Shown in pieces: positions 1-8,543 of a stretch of DNA of 64,000 nucleotides. A program made the position numbers and the translations under genes. The notes beneath the pieces are model-generated. The model was not told the DNA's origin. It searched no databases and was given only the letters and a program-made list of their open reading frames with translations. Source of the stretch: Eubacterium barkeri (GTDB lineage: Bacteria > Bacillota > Clostridia > Eubacteriales > Eubacteriaceae); contig NZ_FNOU01000009.1 in NCBI RefSeq assembly GCF_900107125.1, positions 31,043 to 95,042 of the forward strand, written 5' to 3'. Numbering within the stretch: the stretch's first letter is position 1; each line of letters begins with the position of its first letter.

Positions 1-587
1 ATGGGATTATCGGTATTAACCTCCGGGACGATGATGAACTCATCAATGTGCGTATTGTCCATAATACAGAGGACATTGTCATGGGAACTCAGAAGGGCTA
101 TGCCATCCGCTTTAAGTCGGAGGATGCCCGATCCATGGGGCGGACCTCCATTGGGGTGCGGGGCATTGATCTGCGCGCCGGCGACGTGGTGGTTGGTATG
201 GATATTGTTTCCGATGAGGACTGCGTGCTGTGTGTCTCTGAAAAGGGCTATGGCAAGCTGACCCAGGGCAATGAATACCGTGCCCAGAACCGCGGTGGTA
301 AGGGCGTGCAAACCTATAAGGTGACCAATAAAACCGGTGAGCTGGTGGGCTTTTGCGTGCTGTCGCCCGGCGGTGAGATCATGATGATCAATAACCAGGG
401 TGTGGTCATTAAGTTAGAGGGCGATGGTATTTCCAAGGTTGGCCGGAACACCCAGGGGGTCCGGCTGATGAAGCTGAAGGAAAATGAACGGATTGCGACG
501 ATTTCAAAGGTATATAAGGAAGATCCTGAGGATGATGAAGAAACCCCAGCCGATGACGATGCTCAAATGACCCTTTTGGACGAATAA
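1..587 (+). CDS. gyrA: DNA gyrase subunit A, C-terminal part (5' end outside window)
   Basis: This is the 3' portion of gyrA, with reading phase starting at base 3 and stop TAA at 585-587. About 194 codons are visible, covering blades of the GyrA C-terminal beta-pinwheel that wraps DNA so that gyrase can introduce negative supercoils. The motif QNRGGKG near base 290 is a GyrA-box variant (family form QRRGGKG), which favours GyrA over ParC. An acidic tail (EDPEDDEETPADDD) ends the protein, as is usual for GyrA. rpe follows after 21 bases on the same strand and may be read from the same transcript. Confidence 0.93.
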   Translation, partial: GIIGINLRDDDELINVRIVHNTEDIVMGTQKGYAIRFKSEDARSMGRTSIGVRGIDLRAGDVVVGMDIVSDEDCVLCVSEKGYGKLTQGNEYRAQNRGGKGVQTYKVTNKTGELVGFCVLSPGGEIMMINNQGVVIKLEGDGISKVGRNTQGVRLMKLKENERIATISKVYKEDPEDDEETPADDDAQMTLLDE

Positions 588-608
588 TTCAAGACGGAGG
601 TTACTTTC

Positions 609-1271
609 ATGAATGTTATTATTTCACCATCCATGCTCAGTGCAGATTTTGCCAACCTGGAGCGTGATTTGAAGGCGGTGGCAGCGAGTGGGGCACAGTG
701 GCTCCACGTGGATGTAATGGACGGCCATTTTGTCCCGAACATTACCATTGGACCCGATCAGGTGGCTTGTATTCGGAAGTGCATTGATTTGCCCTTCGAT
801 GTGCACCTGATGATTTCAGAGCCGTTAAAATATATTCCTAAATTTGCCAAGGCCGGGGCGGATATGATCACCATCCATGTTGAATCTGAGGATGATCCGG
901 CAGCGTGCCTGGCACTTATAAAGGAATGTGGGAAAAAGGCGGGTATCGTTCTGTCACCAGACACCCCCACCTCGGCCATTGCCCCTTATTTGGATGCCGT
1001 TTCCATGGTTCTGGTAATGAGTGTGTACCCAGGCTTTGGCGGACAATCTTATATTCCGGAAAGTACCGAACGCCTTCGGGAGATCCGTGCCATGATTGGC
1101 AGCCGGGATATCCGCCTGGAGGTCGATGGTGGGGTCAATTTTGATACCCTGGAGGCCGTTGTGGAAGCTGGGGCAGATACCATTGTTTCTGGCTCCTGTC
1201 TCTTTAATGGAGATATGACAGAAAATGTTGCAAAATTCAATGAAATCATTGCCACAGTTGTGGTAGAATAG
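609..1271 (+). CDS. rpe: Ribulose-phosphate 3-epimerase
   Basis: Interconverts ribulose 5-phosphate and xylulose 5-phosphate in the pentose phosphate pathway. The 220-residue length is typical of this TIM-barrel enzyme. Ser8, His33 and Asp35 (in HVDVMDGHFVPN) match the N-terminal metal and catalytic residues; FDVHLMI and LEVDGGV carry the later His and Asp ligands; VYPGFGGQ forms the phosphate-binding loop. The start has a CGGAGG site eight bases upstream. It lies 21 bases after gyrA and 43 before ogt, so the three may share a transcript. Confidence 0.96.
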   Translation: MNVIISPSMLSADFANLERDLKAVAASGAQWLHVDVMDGHFVPNITIGPDQVACIRKCIDLPFDVHLMISEPLKYIPKFAKAGADMITIHVESEDDPAACLALIKECGKKAGIVLSPDTPTSAIAPYLDAVSMVLVMSVYPGFGGQSYIPESTERLREIRAMIGSRDIRLEVDGGVNFDTLEAVVEAGADTIVSGSCLFNGDMTENVAKFNEIIATVVVE

Positions 1272-1314
1272 TTGAAGAAATTTTAGAGATAGAAAGCTAG
1301 TAGTAGGATTAAAC

Positions 1315-1788
1315 ATGTTTGATGAATGGAGCCACTATTCCTATGAGACCCCATTGGGTACCCTGACCATCCAGGATGATGGTATTGGTATTGCACGGGT
1401 CCACTGGGATGTGGAAGAAAAAAACAAAAAAGGCGAAAACCAGGAAACCGAGTTGATTAAAAGGGCCTTTAACCAGCTCATGGAGTATTTTGGCGGCAGT
1501 CGAAAAACCTTTGATCTCCCCCTTCGACTGCGGGGAACCGCCTTTCAGAAAAAGGTGTGGCAGGTTTTAAGACAAATTCCCTATGGCGAAACCTGGACCT
1601 ATCAACAGGTAGCGGATGCCATTGGAAATTCCAATGCCAGCCGTGCCGTCGGTATGGCCAATAACCGGAATCCCGTGGCCATTATCGTTCCCTGTCACCG
1701 GGTTATCGGATCCAATGGCCGCCTTACTGGCTACGCCGGAGGTATCGAGCTGAAGAAGCAGCTGTTGCAAATGGAAAGTGTCGTGTAA
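1315..1788 (+). CDS. ogt: Methylated-DNA--protein-cysteine methyltransferase
   Basis: Suicide DNA repair enzyme that moves the methyl group of O6-methylguanine to its own cysteine. The active-site motif PCHRVI with following GRLTGYAGG is intact near residues 122-140 of 157, and the winged-helix segment (GETWTYQQVADAIG, SRAVGMANNRNP) precedes it. The ribosome binding site is weak (TAGGAT), so expression may be low. An intrinsic terminator follows immediately and is shared with the convergent UbiB-type gene. Confidence 0.95.
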   Translation: MFDEWSHYSYETPLGTLTIQDDGIGIARVHWDVEEKNKKGENQETELIKRAFNQLMEYFGGSRKTFDLPLRLRGTAFQKKVWQVLRQIPYGETWTYQQVADAIGNSNASRAVGMANNRNPVAIIVPCHRVIGSNGRLTGYAGGIELKKQLLQMESVV

Positions 1789-1800
1789 GGTTACCACTCA

Positions 1801-1829
1801 AAAAAAGACTGTGAAAGCAGTCTTTTTTT
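1801..1829. terminator. Bidirectional intrinsic terminator between ogt and the UbiB-type gene
   Basis: An AAAAAGACTG / CAGTCTTTTT stem with a six-base loop is flanked by A and T runs on either side, so it can end transcription of the rightward ogt and the leftward UbiB-type gene. Confidence 0.85.
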
Positions 1830-1833
1830 GATC

Positions 1834-3480
1834 CTACCGCTTGCGGCGGTGGTTTTTCCATTTTGTGTGATAGATATCAAAGACAAGGTAAAGCCCCAGG
1901 ATGACAGCCACAAAATACCCCAGGGCACCTAAAGCGGGAATGCCCAAAAGCCGGGGGGTCATGGCGGTGGTGCTGATAAAGCTGGAGCCGATGAGCAGGG
2001 CAGCAGCAATCAGGGCTGTAACAATCCGATTAATCATCTGCTCAATGCGGTTTAAGGGCTCTTCGGAGCCGGTGATTTCTAAATTCACCTTTGCCTGGCC
2101 ACGAAGGGCCATTTTTAGAGCATCCACCGTATATCGGGGGATATCTAAAATATTGGATTGGGCGCTGTAAGCATTGTGGAGAAATTCCAGGGTCTTTTTT
2201 CGAATATCAATTTGACCCAGGGATTCGTTTTCCAAGTGTGCTGCTAAAATCTGGATAATGTTGGTATCTGGGTCCAGATGACTGATAACCCCTTCAAAGG
2301 TCATCACTCCCCGGGCCAGCATGGTCATCCCCTTAGGCATGGCAATATGATGATACCCTGCAATTTGCAGGGTTTCCTCCATAATGGTTCCTAAATTGAT
2401 ATTCCCCAGATCCAGATCTCCATATTCTGTTACCATATCGTCGATGTCAGCATATAAACGGGCGTGGTTAATATGGCCATGGTGGACTCCAATGGCCAGA
2501 ATGATGGCTTTAAGCTGCTCCACATTTTTACTGGCCAGAGCGGATATGGCTTCCCGGTAGAGCTTCATCTCCCGATGGGATAAGGTCCCCATCATTCCAA
2601 GGTCAATCCAGGCAATCTTTCCCCCATCGATACGGATATTCCCCGGATGGGGATCCGCCTGAAAGAAACCATCATCCACAATTTGCTTAATGTAATTCTC
2701 ACAAAGCTTAGCAGCGATGTCCCGGAGGTCATAACCCAAGGTTTCAAGGACTTCCACCTTATTGATATCAACACCGGGGATATAACTCATCACCAGAACC
2801 TTTGGAGTGGTGTAGTGGTGATAGATTACCGGGCATTCAACATAGATGACGTCCTTATTATTGGCGGCGAAGGTATCGGCATTTTTTGCTTCAATGAGAA
2901 AATCCATCTCCTGCTTGGCCGTCACCCACATTTCATCTAAAATCATGCGAAAGTCAATGGTGCCCCCTGCGGTGGCACCAGCCAATTTTAAAAGATCGGT
3001 GGCTCGGTATAAAAGGGCAATATCCATGGACATAGTTTCGTAAATGCCTGGGCGCTGGACCTTGACGACGACCTCGGTGCCGTCTAAGAGGATGCCTTGA
3101 TGGACCTGGGCGATGGAAGCAGAGCCCAGGGGCGCTTCATCCATGCTTTTAAAAACATCCTTCATCTTACGGCCATATTCGGATTCGATGACGGTTTTGA
3201 TGGTGGAAAAGGGTAAAGGAGCGACATTGGTCTGGAGTTTGGCCAGCTCGTGGCAATACTCCGGGGGCAGGATGTCCTGCCGCATGGAAAGGACCTGGCC
3301 CAGCTTGACAAAGGTGGGTCCCAGGTCCTCTATGATGTGTCTGATTTTAACTGGGGTGATCCCCTTGGCAATCTCGTACCTGTGGAGGATTCCCATTATT
3401 TCCCGGAGACGCTTTCGCCTATAGGATTTTTGGGTCCTTTTGTCCACCGTTACCGTATCCAGACTACTTGTCACCGTCAT
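1834..3480 (-). CDS. ABC1/UbiB-family atypical kinase, membrane anchored
   Basis: Member of the AarF/UbiB/COQ8 protein-kinase-like family, ATPases linked to isoprenoid quinone or lipid metabolism. Visible motifs: KLGQ (residues 59-62, the family-specific KxGQ helix), GSASIAQV with VVVKVQRPG (nucleotide loop and lysine), QADPHPGNI (catalytic loop) and IDLGMMG (DFG equivalent). Two hydrophobic helices close the C-terminus. About 548 aa. The frame is open for 44 codons further upstream, but that stretch lies inside the preceding gene; the ATG at 3480 overlaps that gene's stop, suggesting coupled translation. No quinone synthesis genes are nearby, so the substrate is unknown. Confidence 0.85.
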   Translation of the reverse strand: MTVTSSLDTVTVDKRTQKSYRRKRLREIMGILHRYEIAKGITPVKIRHIIEDLGPTFVKLGQVLSMRQDILPPEYCHELAKLQTNVAPLPFSTIKTVIESEYGRKMKDVFKSMDEAPLGSASIAQVHQGILLDGTEVVVKVQRPGIYETMSMDIALLYRATDLLKLAGATAGGTIDFRMILDEMWVTAKQEMDFLIEAKNADTFAANNKDVIYVECPVIYHHYTTPKVLVMSYIPGVDINKVEVLETLGYDLRDIAAKLCENYIKQIVDDGFFQADPHPGNIRIDGGKIAWIDLGMMGTLSHREMKLYREAISALASKNVEQLKAIILAIGVHHGHINHARLYADIDDMVTEYGDLDLGNINLGTIMEETLQIAGYHHIAMPKGMTMLARGVMTFEGVISHLDPDTNIIQILAAHLENESLGQIDIRKKTLEFLHNAYSAQSNILDIPRYTVDALKMALRGQAKVNLEITGSEEPLNRIEQMINRIVTALIAAALLIGSSFISTTAMTPRLLGIPALGALGYFVAVILGLYLVFDIYHTKWKNHRRKR

Positions 3481-3802
3481 GATCATCGGATGATGGGTCC
3501 AAAGCGGCCAGCTTTTCCTTAAGGGCTTGGATTTCATCCTTGGACATTTCCTTGATATTATCCATGACACCATCCACCGTGGGAACGACCTTGGTTTTAA
3601 GGACATCTGCATTTTGGGAGACGCAATCCTTAATGTTGCGTTTTAGCTCTTCATTAATGGCCTTCCCCTGTTCCACGGTAATTTCACCTTTTTTAACCAG
3701 GTGATCCAGTAGTGCCCCTGCTTTTTCTGAGGTTTCTGCTGCGGCACCCACACCAGCCAGCATTAATTTCTTGAGTTCATCGCCAAAATCGAAATTTGCC
3801 AT
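3464..3802 (-). CDS. Small phasin-like helical protein
   Basis: A 112-residue, Ala/Lys/Glu-rich helical protein (MANFDFGDELKK start, LAALDPSSDDHDGDK end) resembling the phasin-like proteins often encoded beside UbiB-family kinases. The start at 3802 has AAGGAGG nine bases upstream; the longer open frame would begin with that ribosome site itself and is rejected. Its stop overlaps the start of the UbiB-type gene, so the two form a translationally coupled pair. The function is inferred only from neighbour and fold-like composition; it may stabilise or regulate the kinase. No polyhydroxyalkanoate genes are in the window. Confidence 0.75.
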   Translation of the reverse strand: MANFDFGDELKKLMLAGVGAAAETSEKAGALLDHLVKKGEITVEQGKAINEELKRNIKDCVSQNADVLKTKVVPTVDGVMDNIKEMSKDEIQALKEKLAALDPSSDDHDGDK

Positions 3803-3860
3803 GATTACGTCCTCCTTCATTCGAATACTATTAGTATACGCCTGATTTATTAAAAGCGGT

Positions 3861-3934
3861 TTAAAATATCAGAGTGTAGACAAAGTGCCATAGCGCTCCC
3901 TTCCCTGGGTTTGTCGATAGTCTGAAATATTTTA
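3861..3934. repeat. Short copy of a dispersed inverted-repeat element (copy C)
   Basis: The outer ends TAAAATAT...ATATTTTA are inverted, and the next part of each end (AGACAAAG on the left, TTTGTCGATAGTCTGA on the right) matches the terminal repeats of two longer elements at 16492-16739 and 32716-33060. Only about 30 bases lie between the ends, so this looks like an internally deleted copy. It sits between the small phasin-like gene and the end of the GTPase gene. Confidence 0.6.
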
Positions 3935-4016
3935 GTCATTTAAACCATTGCGGGATAACCGTTTTGACATTCTTTACCAATGCGCATTATAGTTAGACGA
4001 ATGGTATAAAGGGGTA

Positions 4017-5990
4017 TCATTTCAGGCAGTGCATCGACGCGGACACTTCATCCCAGGGCACAGCATAGCCAGCGCCGTGGGAGCAGAAGATGGAGGCACA
4101 AGGATGGTTGCCATCCGAAAGAGGATCGTAGGCCGATCCGGTGATGATGGCTTCGGCATCGTGGCAGGGGGCGTAGCCAGTGAAGTGGGTACGCAGAATC
4201 CCCCGGCCGTGGGTATCGTTCATCAATACTGTGGGATAATCCATCATAGCGGCTACTGGAGCCACGCCGGTGATGCAGGTCATGGTGCCCAGGGTCTGCT
4301 GTTCCTCCAGGGTGCCGGCCATGCGGGTAATGTCCGACAGGGCCTTGCCAACCTGCTCTGTGGGCAGGGTCAGGGTGAAGGCCCAGAGGGGCTCCAGGAG
4401 GACGGCCTGGCCCGCGGCCTTGGCCTGCATGAGGCCCTGACGGATGGCCCGGCAGGTGGCCTGGCGAAAATCCCCGCCCTCGGTATGCTTCAGGTGGGCC
4501 CGTCCCGCCGTCAGCACAATGCGGACATCGGTGAGATCCGCCCCGGTGAGTACCCCGGGATGGGCCTTCTCAAAAATGTGGGTGCGGATGAGGTTTTGCC
4601 AGTTGCTGGCCAGGATGTCCTGGGAGCAGTGACTTTCAAAGGTGATGCCGCTCCCCCGCTCCCCGGGCTCCAGGTGCAGGCAGACCTCGGCATAGTGGCG
4701 TAGGGGCTCAAAGTGGCCATAGCCTGGTACCGGGGCGTCGATGGTTTCCTGATACACCACCCGGGCCGGACCGAAGGCGATGGCTATACCGAAGCGCTCC
4801 GCCACCAGCTGGGTCAGAACCTCCATTTGGATGGGGCCCATGAGATAGACCAGGACCTGTCCGGCATGAGCATCCCAGGTCACGCCCAGCAAGGGGTCCT
4901 CCTCCCCCAACTGTTTCATGCATTGGTAGAGGGTGGGGCCATCGGTACCATCGGTGGCCCAGGTTTGAGCGGCGAATAGGGGGACGAAGGCATTCTCCTC
5001 TTGGGTGGGCTCACAGCCCAATCCATCCCCCGCCCGGCTGTTGGTCAGACCAGCGACGGCACAGAGCTCCCCGACCCTGGCGGTGGAGATGGCGGTGAAG
5101 CGCGGACCGTTGTAGCGGCGCAGCTCCAGAATCTTATCGTCACCGACCATCTGCCGGACCGACAGGCTGCCGGAGGTGATTTTGAGATCCGTTAGGCGGC
5201 AGCCCTTGTCGTCATAGTGGATTTTATGGACCCTGGCGCCGAAGGTGTCACTCACTGCCCCACCGTCTTTGGGCAGGAAATCCTCCAGGGCGGTGAGCAG
5301 CTCCGAGATCCCCTGATCCTTCAAGGCTGAGCCAGCGAAGACGGGGATGATGCGGCGCTTTCGCACCAGGCGGTTTAATGCTTCCTGCCACACGGGCGCA
5401 TGGTATCCCGACTCCAGATAATATTCCAGAAGAGCCTCGTCCCGCTCGGCCAGGGCCTCGATGAGGAATTCATCCATTTCTCCGGTGGCGGTGTGTCCAG
5501 TGAACAGGATGCAGTCGGCATTCAAGCGGTGGAGCTTGGCCATGACGGCATCTGTATCCGCCCCCTCCCGGTCCATCTTATTAATGAAGCACACCAGGGG
5601 GAGGTGGTTTTGATCGGCCAGCTCGAAGAGGGTCTCACTGTGGCTTTGCACCCCCTCCACCCCGGAGAGGATAAAGAGCCCCAGGTCCATGACTCCCATG
5701 GCCCGCGCCGTCTCTCCGGAGAAATCCACATGTCCCGGGGTATCCAGCAGAAAGCGCAGGGCACCATCCTGTTTGTAGACCGCCTGGTCCGAAAAGACGG
5801 TGATACCCCGCTCCCGTTCGATGCGGTGGTAGTCTAAAAAAGCATCCTGATGGTCTACCCGTCCCGGACGGCGCAGGGCATCAGCGTGATACAGCAGCTG
5901 CTCACAAAGGGTCGTCTTCCCCGCATCCACATGGGCGAAAACGCCGATGACCGAGGCGCGTTGGGGGATCGAATCGTGATTAATATCCAT
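4017..5990 (-). CDS. Tet(M)-like ribosomal protection GTPase (EF-G-like)
   Basis: EF-G-related translational GTPase of the TetM/TetO superfamily, about 657 aa. All G motifs are visible: AHVDAGKTT (19-27), RGIT (61-64), DTPGH (83-87), NKMD (137-140) and a GSALK G5 near 255. EF-G-like domains II-V follow. Members release tetracycline from the ribosome, but many clostridial chromosomal relatives are of unproven function, so resistance is an inference. The start at 5990 has GGAGG nine bases upstream; the in-frame extension to 6095 runs through the leader hairpin and is rejected. Expression is probably attenuated (see 6021-6059). Confidence 0.85.
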   Translation of the reverse strand: MDINHDSIPQRASVIGVFAHVDAGKTTLCEQLLYHADALRRPGRVDHQDAFLDYHRIERERGITVFSDQAVYKQDGALRFLLDTPGHVDFSGETARAMGVMDLGLFILSGVEGVQSHSETLFELADQNHLPLVCFINKMDREGADTDAVMAKLHRLNADCILFTGHTATGEMDEFLIEALAERDEALLEYYLESGYHAPVWQEALNRLVRKRRIIPVFAGSALKDQGISELLTALEDFLPKDGGAVSDTFGARVHKIHYDDKGCRLTDLKITSGSLSVRQMVGDDKILELRRYNGPRFTAISTARVGELCAVAGLTNSRAGDGLGCEPTQEENAFVPLFAAQTWATDGTDGPTLYQCMKQLGEEDPLLGVTWDAHAGQVLVYLMGPIQMEVLTQLVAERFGIAIAFGPARVVYQETIDAPVPGYGHFEPLRHYAEVCLHLEPGERGSGITFESHCSQDILASNWQNLIRTHIFEKAHPGVLTGADLTDVRIVLTAGRAHLKHTEGGDFRQATCRAIRQGLMQAKAAGQAVLLEPLWAFTLTLPTEQVGKALSDITRMAGTLEEQQTLGTMTCITGVAPVAAMMDYPTVLMNDTHGRGILRTHFTGYAPCHDAEAIITGSAYDPLSDGNHPCASIFCSHGAGYAVPWDEVSASMHCLK

Positions 5991-6020
5991 TAATGGTTTC
6001 CTCCAGGGGATGAGCATGAC

Positions 6021-6059
6021 AAAAGCTACCCGGCATCCTAGCAAGATTGGGTAGCTTTT
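6021..6059 (-). promoter_or_regulatory. Leader hairpin upstream of the ribosomal protection GTPase (putative attenuator)
   Basis: A perfect 11-bp stem (AAAAGCTACCC / GGGTAGCTTTT) with a 17-base loop lies between the promoter and the start codon on the minus strand. The stem ends in UUUU in the RNA, as a short terminator would. Established tet(M)-type genes carry hairpin leaders that regulate transcription in response to stalled ribosomes; placing this hairpin in that class is inference. I found no leader peptide with a good ribosome site. Confidence 0.6.
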
Positions 6060-6086
6060 AAAGTGTCTTTGCTCCTTTATACCAAC

Positions 6087-6115
6087 ATTATACAACGCGA
6101 TAAAGGATTAGTAAA
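6087..6115 (-). promoter_or_regulatory. Sigma-A promoter of the ribosomal protection GTPase
   Basis: On the minus strand TTTACT (6110-6115) and TATAAT (6087-6092) are separated by exactly 17 bases, about 90 bases before the start codon, with the leader hairpin in between. Confidence 0.75.
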
Positions 6116-6154
6116 GACCCTGGGATTTGTTTAAGTTTGCCATTAATGCCGTAT

Positions 6155-6190
6155 AAAAAAACCCCCAAAGCCTTATGGCTCGGGGGTTTA
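6155..6190 (-). terminator. Intrinsic terminator downstream of tRNA-Gln
   Basis: On the minus strand an ACCCCCGAGCC / GGCTTTGGGGG stem is followed by a run of seven T. It lies 14 bases beyond the tRNA 3' end, so it ends the dnaD-dnaI-tRNA transcript before the GTPase promoter. Confidence 0.85.
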
Positions 6191-6203
6191 TTCATATTTA
6201 AAA

Positions 6204-6278
6204 TGGCGGGGGTAGCAGGATTCGAACCTGCGCGTGATGGAGTCAGAGTCCATTGCCTTACCGCTTGGCGATACCCCT
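6204..6278 (-). tRNA. tRNA-Gln, anticodon CUG
   Basis: A 75-base cloverleaf with encoded CCA. The anticodon loop reads CUCUGAC, giving anticodon CUG, which decodes CAG. The T arm is GCAGG-TTCGAAT-CCTGC. The acceptor pairs GGGGTA with TACCCC, while the first position is A1 opposite C72, consistent with the weak 1-72 pair that glutaminyl-tRNA commonly has; the discriminator is G73. No UUG-reading tRNA-Gln is present here. Confidence 0.93.
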
Positions 6279-6283
6279 AGGCA

Positions 6284-6319
6284 CTTAAAGAACAATGGTT
6301 ATTTTAACTGTTCTTTAAG
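6284..6319. repeat. Perfect hairpin between dnaI and tRNA-Gln
   Basis: CTTAAAGAACA and TGTTCTTTAAG form an 11-bp perfect inverted repeat with a 14-base loop, starting six bases from the tRNA 5' end. No T run follows on either strand, so it is not a classical terminator; a processing signal for releasing the tRNA from the dnaI message is one possibility. Confidence 0.5.
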
Positions 6320-6349
6320 GTGATGTCAAGGAGTTTTTAATGGATTTCT

Positions 6350-7318
6350 TTAACTTTGCTGTCTTTTTTTTATGAGGCGGATATCATCTCCATAAAAAGG
6401 GACGGTTTTAAAGTTTCCCCGGATTCGGGAGGACAGACGTTCATCGTACTGGGTGAAGATTTGCTTCGGGGTCAGATTGGTGGAGATAATCATGGGTCCC
6501 CCTCCTAAAATGCGGGTATTAATGATATCAAAGAGCTGTGACCCACTAAAGGCGGTGGCGTATTCAGCACCAAGATCATCAATAATGATGAGATCACAGG
6601 CCAGCAGAGCCTGGTACAACTCCTGGACAGAGGCGGTGGGGTCGTGCATATTTTCCTGGACTAGTTTCACCAAGTGCCCGGCGGTGATGTAAATAATATC
6701 ATAATCCTGCTGGATAAGGGCATTGACGATGCAGTTGGACAAGAAGGTTTTGCCCAGTCCGGGCTTTCCGGTGAACAGATAATTTTCTGAGACGGCTTTA
6801 AAGTCAGAACAGTAGGCTTTAAAGACCTGATGGATCCCCCGGTAATGGTCGGTATAGGCCTCTGGGTAAACCGCCAGGGAAAAGGTGTCAAAATTCTCGT
6901 GACGGGCCTGGGGTTTTAAATCGTACCGGGAGAAGCTGGCCTCTGAGAGGAGGCGGTGGAGGCAGCTGCACATCCGGCCGTCCACATAACCCGTATCCTG
7001 GCATTGTTTACAATGATAGTGTGGGGTGAGGTAATCCTCAGGGATGCCGTTATCGGTGAGAATCGCCTTTTTTTGACAATCCAGCTCAGCGACGGTGGCG
7101 TCGAAAATCGCCTTAGCCTGGGGATCTCCTGAGATTCTAGCCCTGGTATAAGCCACACCAGCCAAATCGATTTCGGCATCAAGATTGGCTAGGGCTGGGA
7201 TACGGGCGTAGAGATCTGCCTTCTTTTTTTTGAGGGCGAAGCGTTCCCGATCATGGCGGGCTAAAAAATCGTCGATGATTTCTTTATTGCTCTTGGGTTT
7301 ATTTTCCACTATTTTCAC
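6350..7318 (-). CDS. dnaI: DnaI/DnaC-type helicase loader ATPase
   Basis: AAA+ ATPase that loads the replicative helicase during primosome assembly. The 322-residue protein has an N-terminal helicase-binding region with a zinc site (Cys103, Cys106, Cys117, Cys119 in CKQC...CSC), Walker A GKPGLGKT (184-191) and Walker B LIIIDDLGAE (243-252). The start is GTG at 7318, overlapping the dnaD stop by 20 bases; a second GTG at 7309 is also possible. It pairs with the DnaD-domain gene just upstream, the usual Firmicutes arrangement. Confidence 0.9.
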   Translation of the reverse strand: MKIVENKPKSNKEIIDDFLARHDRERFALKKKKADLYARIPALANLDAEIDLAGVAYTRARISGDPQAKAIFDATVAELDCQKKAILTDNGIPEDYLTPHYHCKQCQDTGYVDGRMCSCLHRLLSEASFSRYDLKPQARHENFDTFSLAVYPEAYTDHYRGIHQVFKAYCSDFKAVSENYLFTGKPGLGKTFLSNCIVNALIQQDYDIIYITAGHLVKLVQENMHDPTASVQELYQALLACDLIIIDDLGAEYATAFSGSQLFDIINTRILGGGPMIISTNLTPKQIFTQYDERLSSRIRGNFKTVPFYGDDIRLIKKRQQS

Positions 7319-8339
7319 CTATTTTCTTGAACCAATTCGCATCCTCGGCATCCATTTCATCGTAAACAGCCAGCCTTTTGGCCGTTTCTTCATCCACGGC
7401 TTTAGGGGCACCCTTAAAGCTTGTAGAGCGATGGGCCGCATCCTGGGCTTCGATATCAGCAATGCTTTTAATGCCGGCCTGATGCCATTTTTCCAGAATG
7501 CCATTGATGTATTTCAGGTTGGGCTTGCTGGTACGGCCCAGGGCGACCTTGATGATTTCGTCGGAAAACCCCCACTCCCCGCTCCAGGTGTCCATCATGG
7601 TCCGTTCGGATTCCATAGGAGCCCGGCGGAGGCCCAGGTATTTAAAGATCCCATAGTGTCGTCGCTGGCGGTTTCGGCTTTCCACAATATAGGCATCGGC
7701 CTCGGTGAAGGTATGGATGCCTTGGCGCCGCCAGGATTCGGCGATGGTTTCCATATAACTTAAAATCTGGGCTGGGGTAAAGGTTTCTGATTTGCTATTG
7801 ATGAGGTTGAGGGCATACTCCACCAAAATGACCACGGCTTCGGGCTCGAATCCATATTCACTCAGCCATTTTTTGTAGGCCAGCATATCTTTTTTAGGTA
7901 GGGCCCGGCTGCCGTACATGCGCTGGATGCGGTTAAACATTTCAGCGGTGCGGGCCTCCATGCCATCATCATCTGCTGGTGGGGAGACCGAAACGGCCTT
8001 TGGCGCCCCTTCGTTTTGTGCTTTTAGGAGCACCGAGGGAATATGGTAGAAGGCGATATGGGCCACCTTTGTCCCTTCGTAGGTCAGGTCGATGATCCCC
8101 TGCTTTTTCCAATAATCCCAAGCACTGATCACATCCCCCTCGGTGATATTGAAGAGCTGGCTGAGGGCGACATTATCAATGGGGGCATGGCTTTGACTGC
8201 GGGCCTGCTTGAGGCCATAGAGATAGACCTTCACGTAGTCGCCCCTGGCCCGGGGCATGTATTCGTTGATGAAGATATTATCGATGGTGGTGGTGGCGAG
8301 ATTATCGTCACCCAGATAAAAGGTGTATTGGTTTTCCAT
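7299..8339 (-). CDS. DnaD-domain replication initiation protein
   Basis: A 346-residue primosomal protein of the DnaD/DnaB family. The N-terminal half (residues about 1-110) fits a winged-helix initiator domain (ALSQLFNITEGDVISAWDYWKKQGII), and two C-terminal DnaD-like helical repeats follow, with the YxxxIxxxW-type segments SYMETIAESWRRQGI and KYINGILEKWHQAGI. The start at 8339 follows GGAGGAAAGT; the ten upstream codons lack this support. It probably acts with the overlapping dnaI product at origin remodelling or restart. Confidence 0.88.
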   Translation of the reverse strand: MENQYTFYLGDDNLATTTIDNIFINEYMPRARGDYVKVYLYGLKQARSQSHAPIDNVALSQLFNITEGDVISAWDYWKKQGIIDLTYEGTKVAHIAFYHIPSVLLKAQNEGAPKAVSVSPPADDDGMEARTAEMFNRIQRMYGSRALPKKDMLAYKKWLSEYGFEPEAVVILVEYALNLINSKSETFTPAQILSYMETIAESWRRQGIHTFTEADAYIVESRNRQRRHYGIFKYLGLRRAPMESERTMMDTWSGEWGFSDEIIKVALGRTSKPNLKYINGILEKWHQAGIKSIADIEAQDAAHRSTSFKGAPKAVDEETAKRLAVYDEMDAEDANWFKKIGENSGK

Positions 8340-8478
8340 ACTTTCCTCCGCCCGGATGGAGCATTCCATCCCATTTTATTATCCATTATAGCATAGCCGG
8401 AGAAGGAATAACCCCCTAAATAATTGTGTTTAAAATGTAACGATTCTGCTGTCAAATCGTAAATGATGGGGGTTTCCA

Positions 8479-8506
8479 TTGCAGAGAACCCAACTTATGT
8501 TATAAT
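8479..8506 (+). promoter_or_regulatory. Promoter of murA
   Basis: TTGCAG (8479-8484) and TATAAT (8501-8506) are spaced 16 bases apart, 38 bases before the murA start codon. Confidence 0.6.
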
Positions 8507-8543
8507 TTACTTTGGAATTTTGTTTGTGAAAGGATATATCTTA

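Noticed and set aside
4029..4703. Long rightward open frame opposite the GTPase gene
   Set aside because: Antisense to a conserved coding region, with composition typical of a mirrored G+C-rich gene and no ribosome site or family match. The same holds for the frames opposite hyuA-like, DUF917, sbcC and ldh genes.
5983..6038. 18-codon leader frame (MPGSFCHAHPLEE...) overlapping the GTPase start
   Set aside because: It begins in the hairpin loop with no proper ribosome site and ends inside the gene; no stalling motif is evident.
6060..6095. N-terminal extension of the GTPase frame to 6095
   Set aside because: It would start with TTG inside the -10 element and translate through the leader hairpin; the ATG at 5990 has a strong ribosome site and fits the family.
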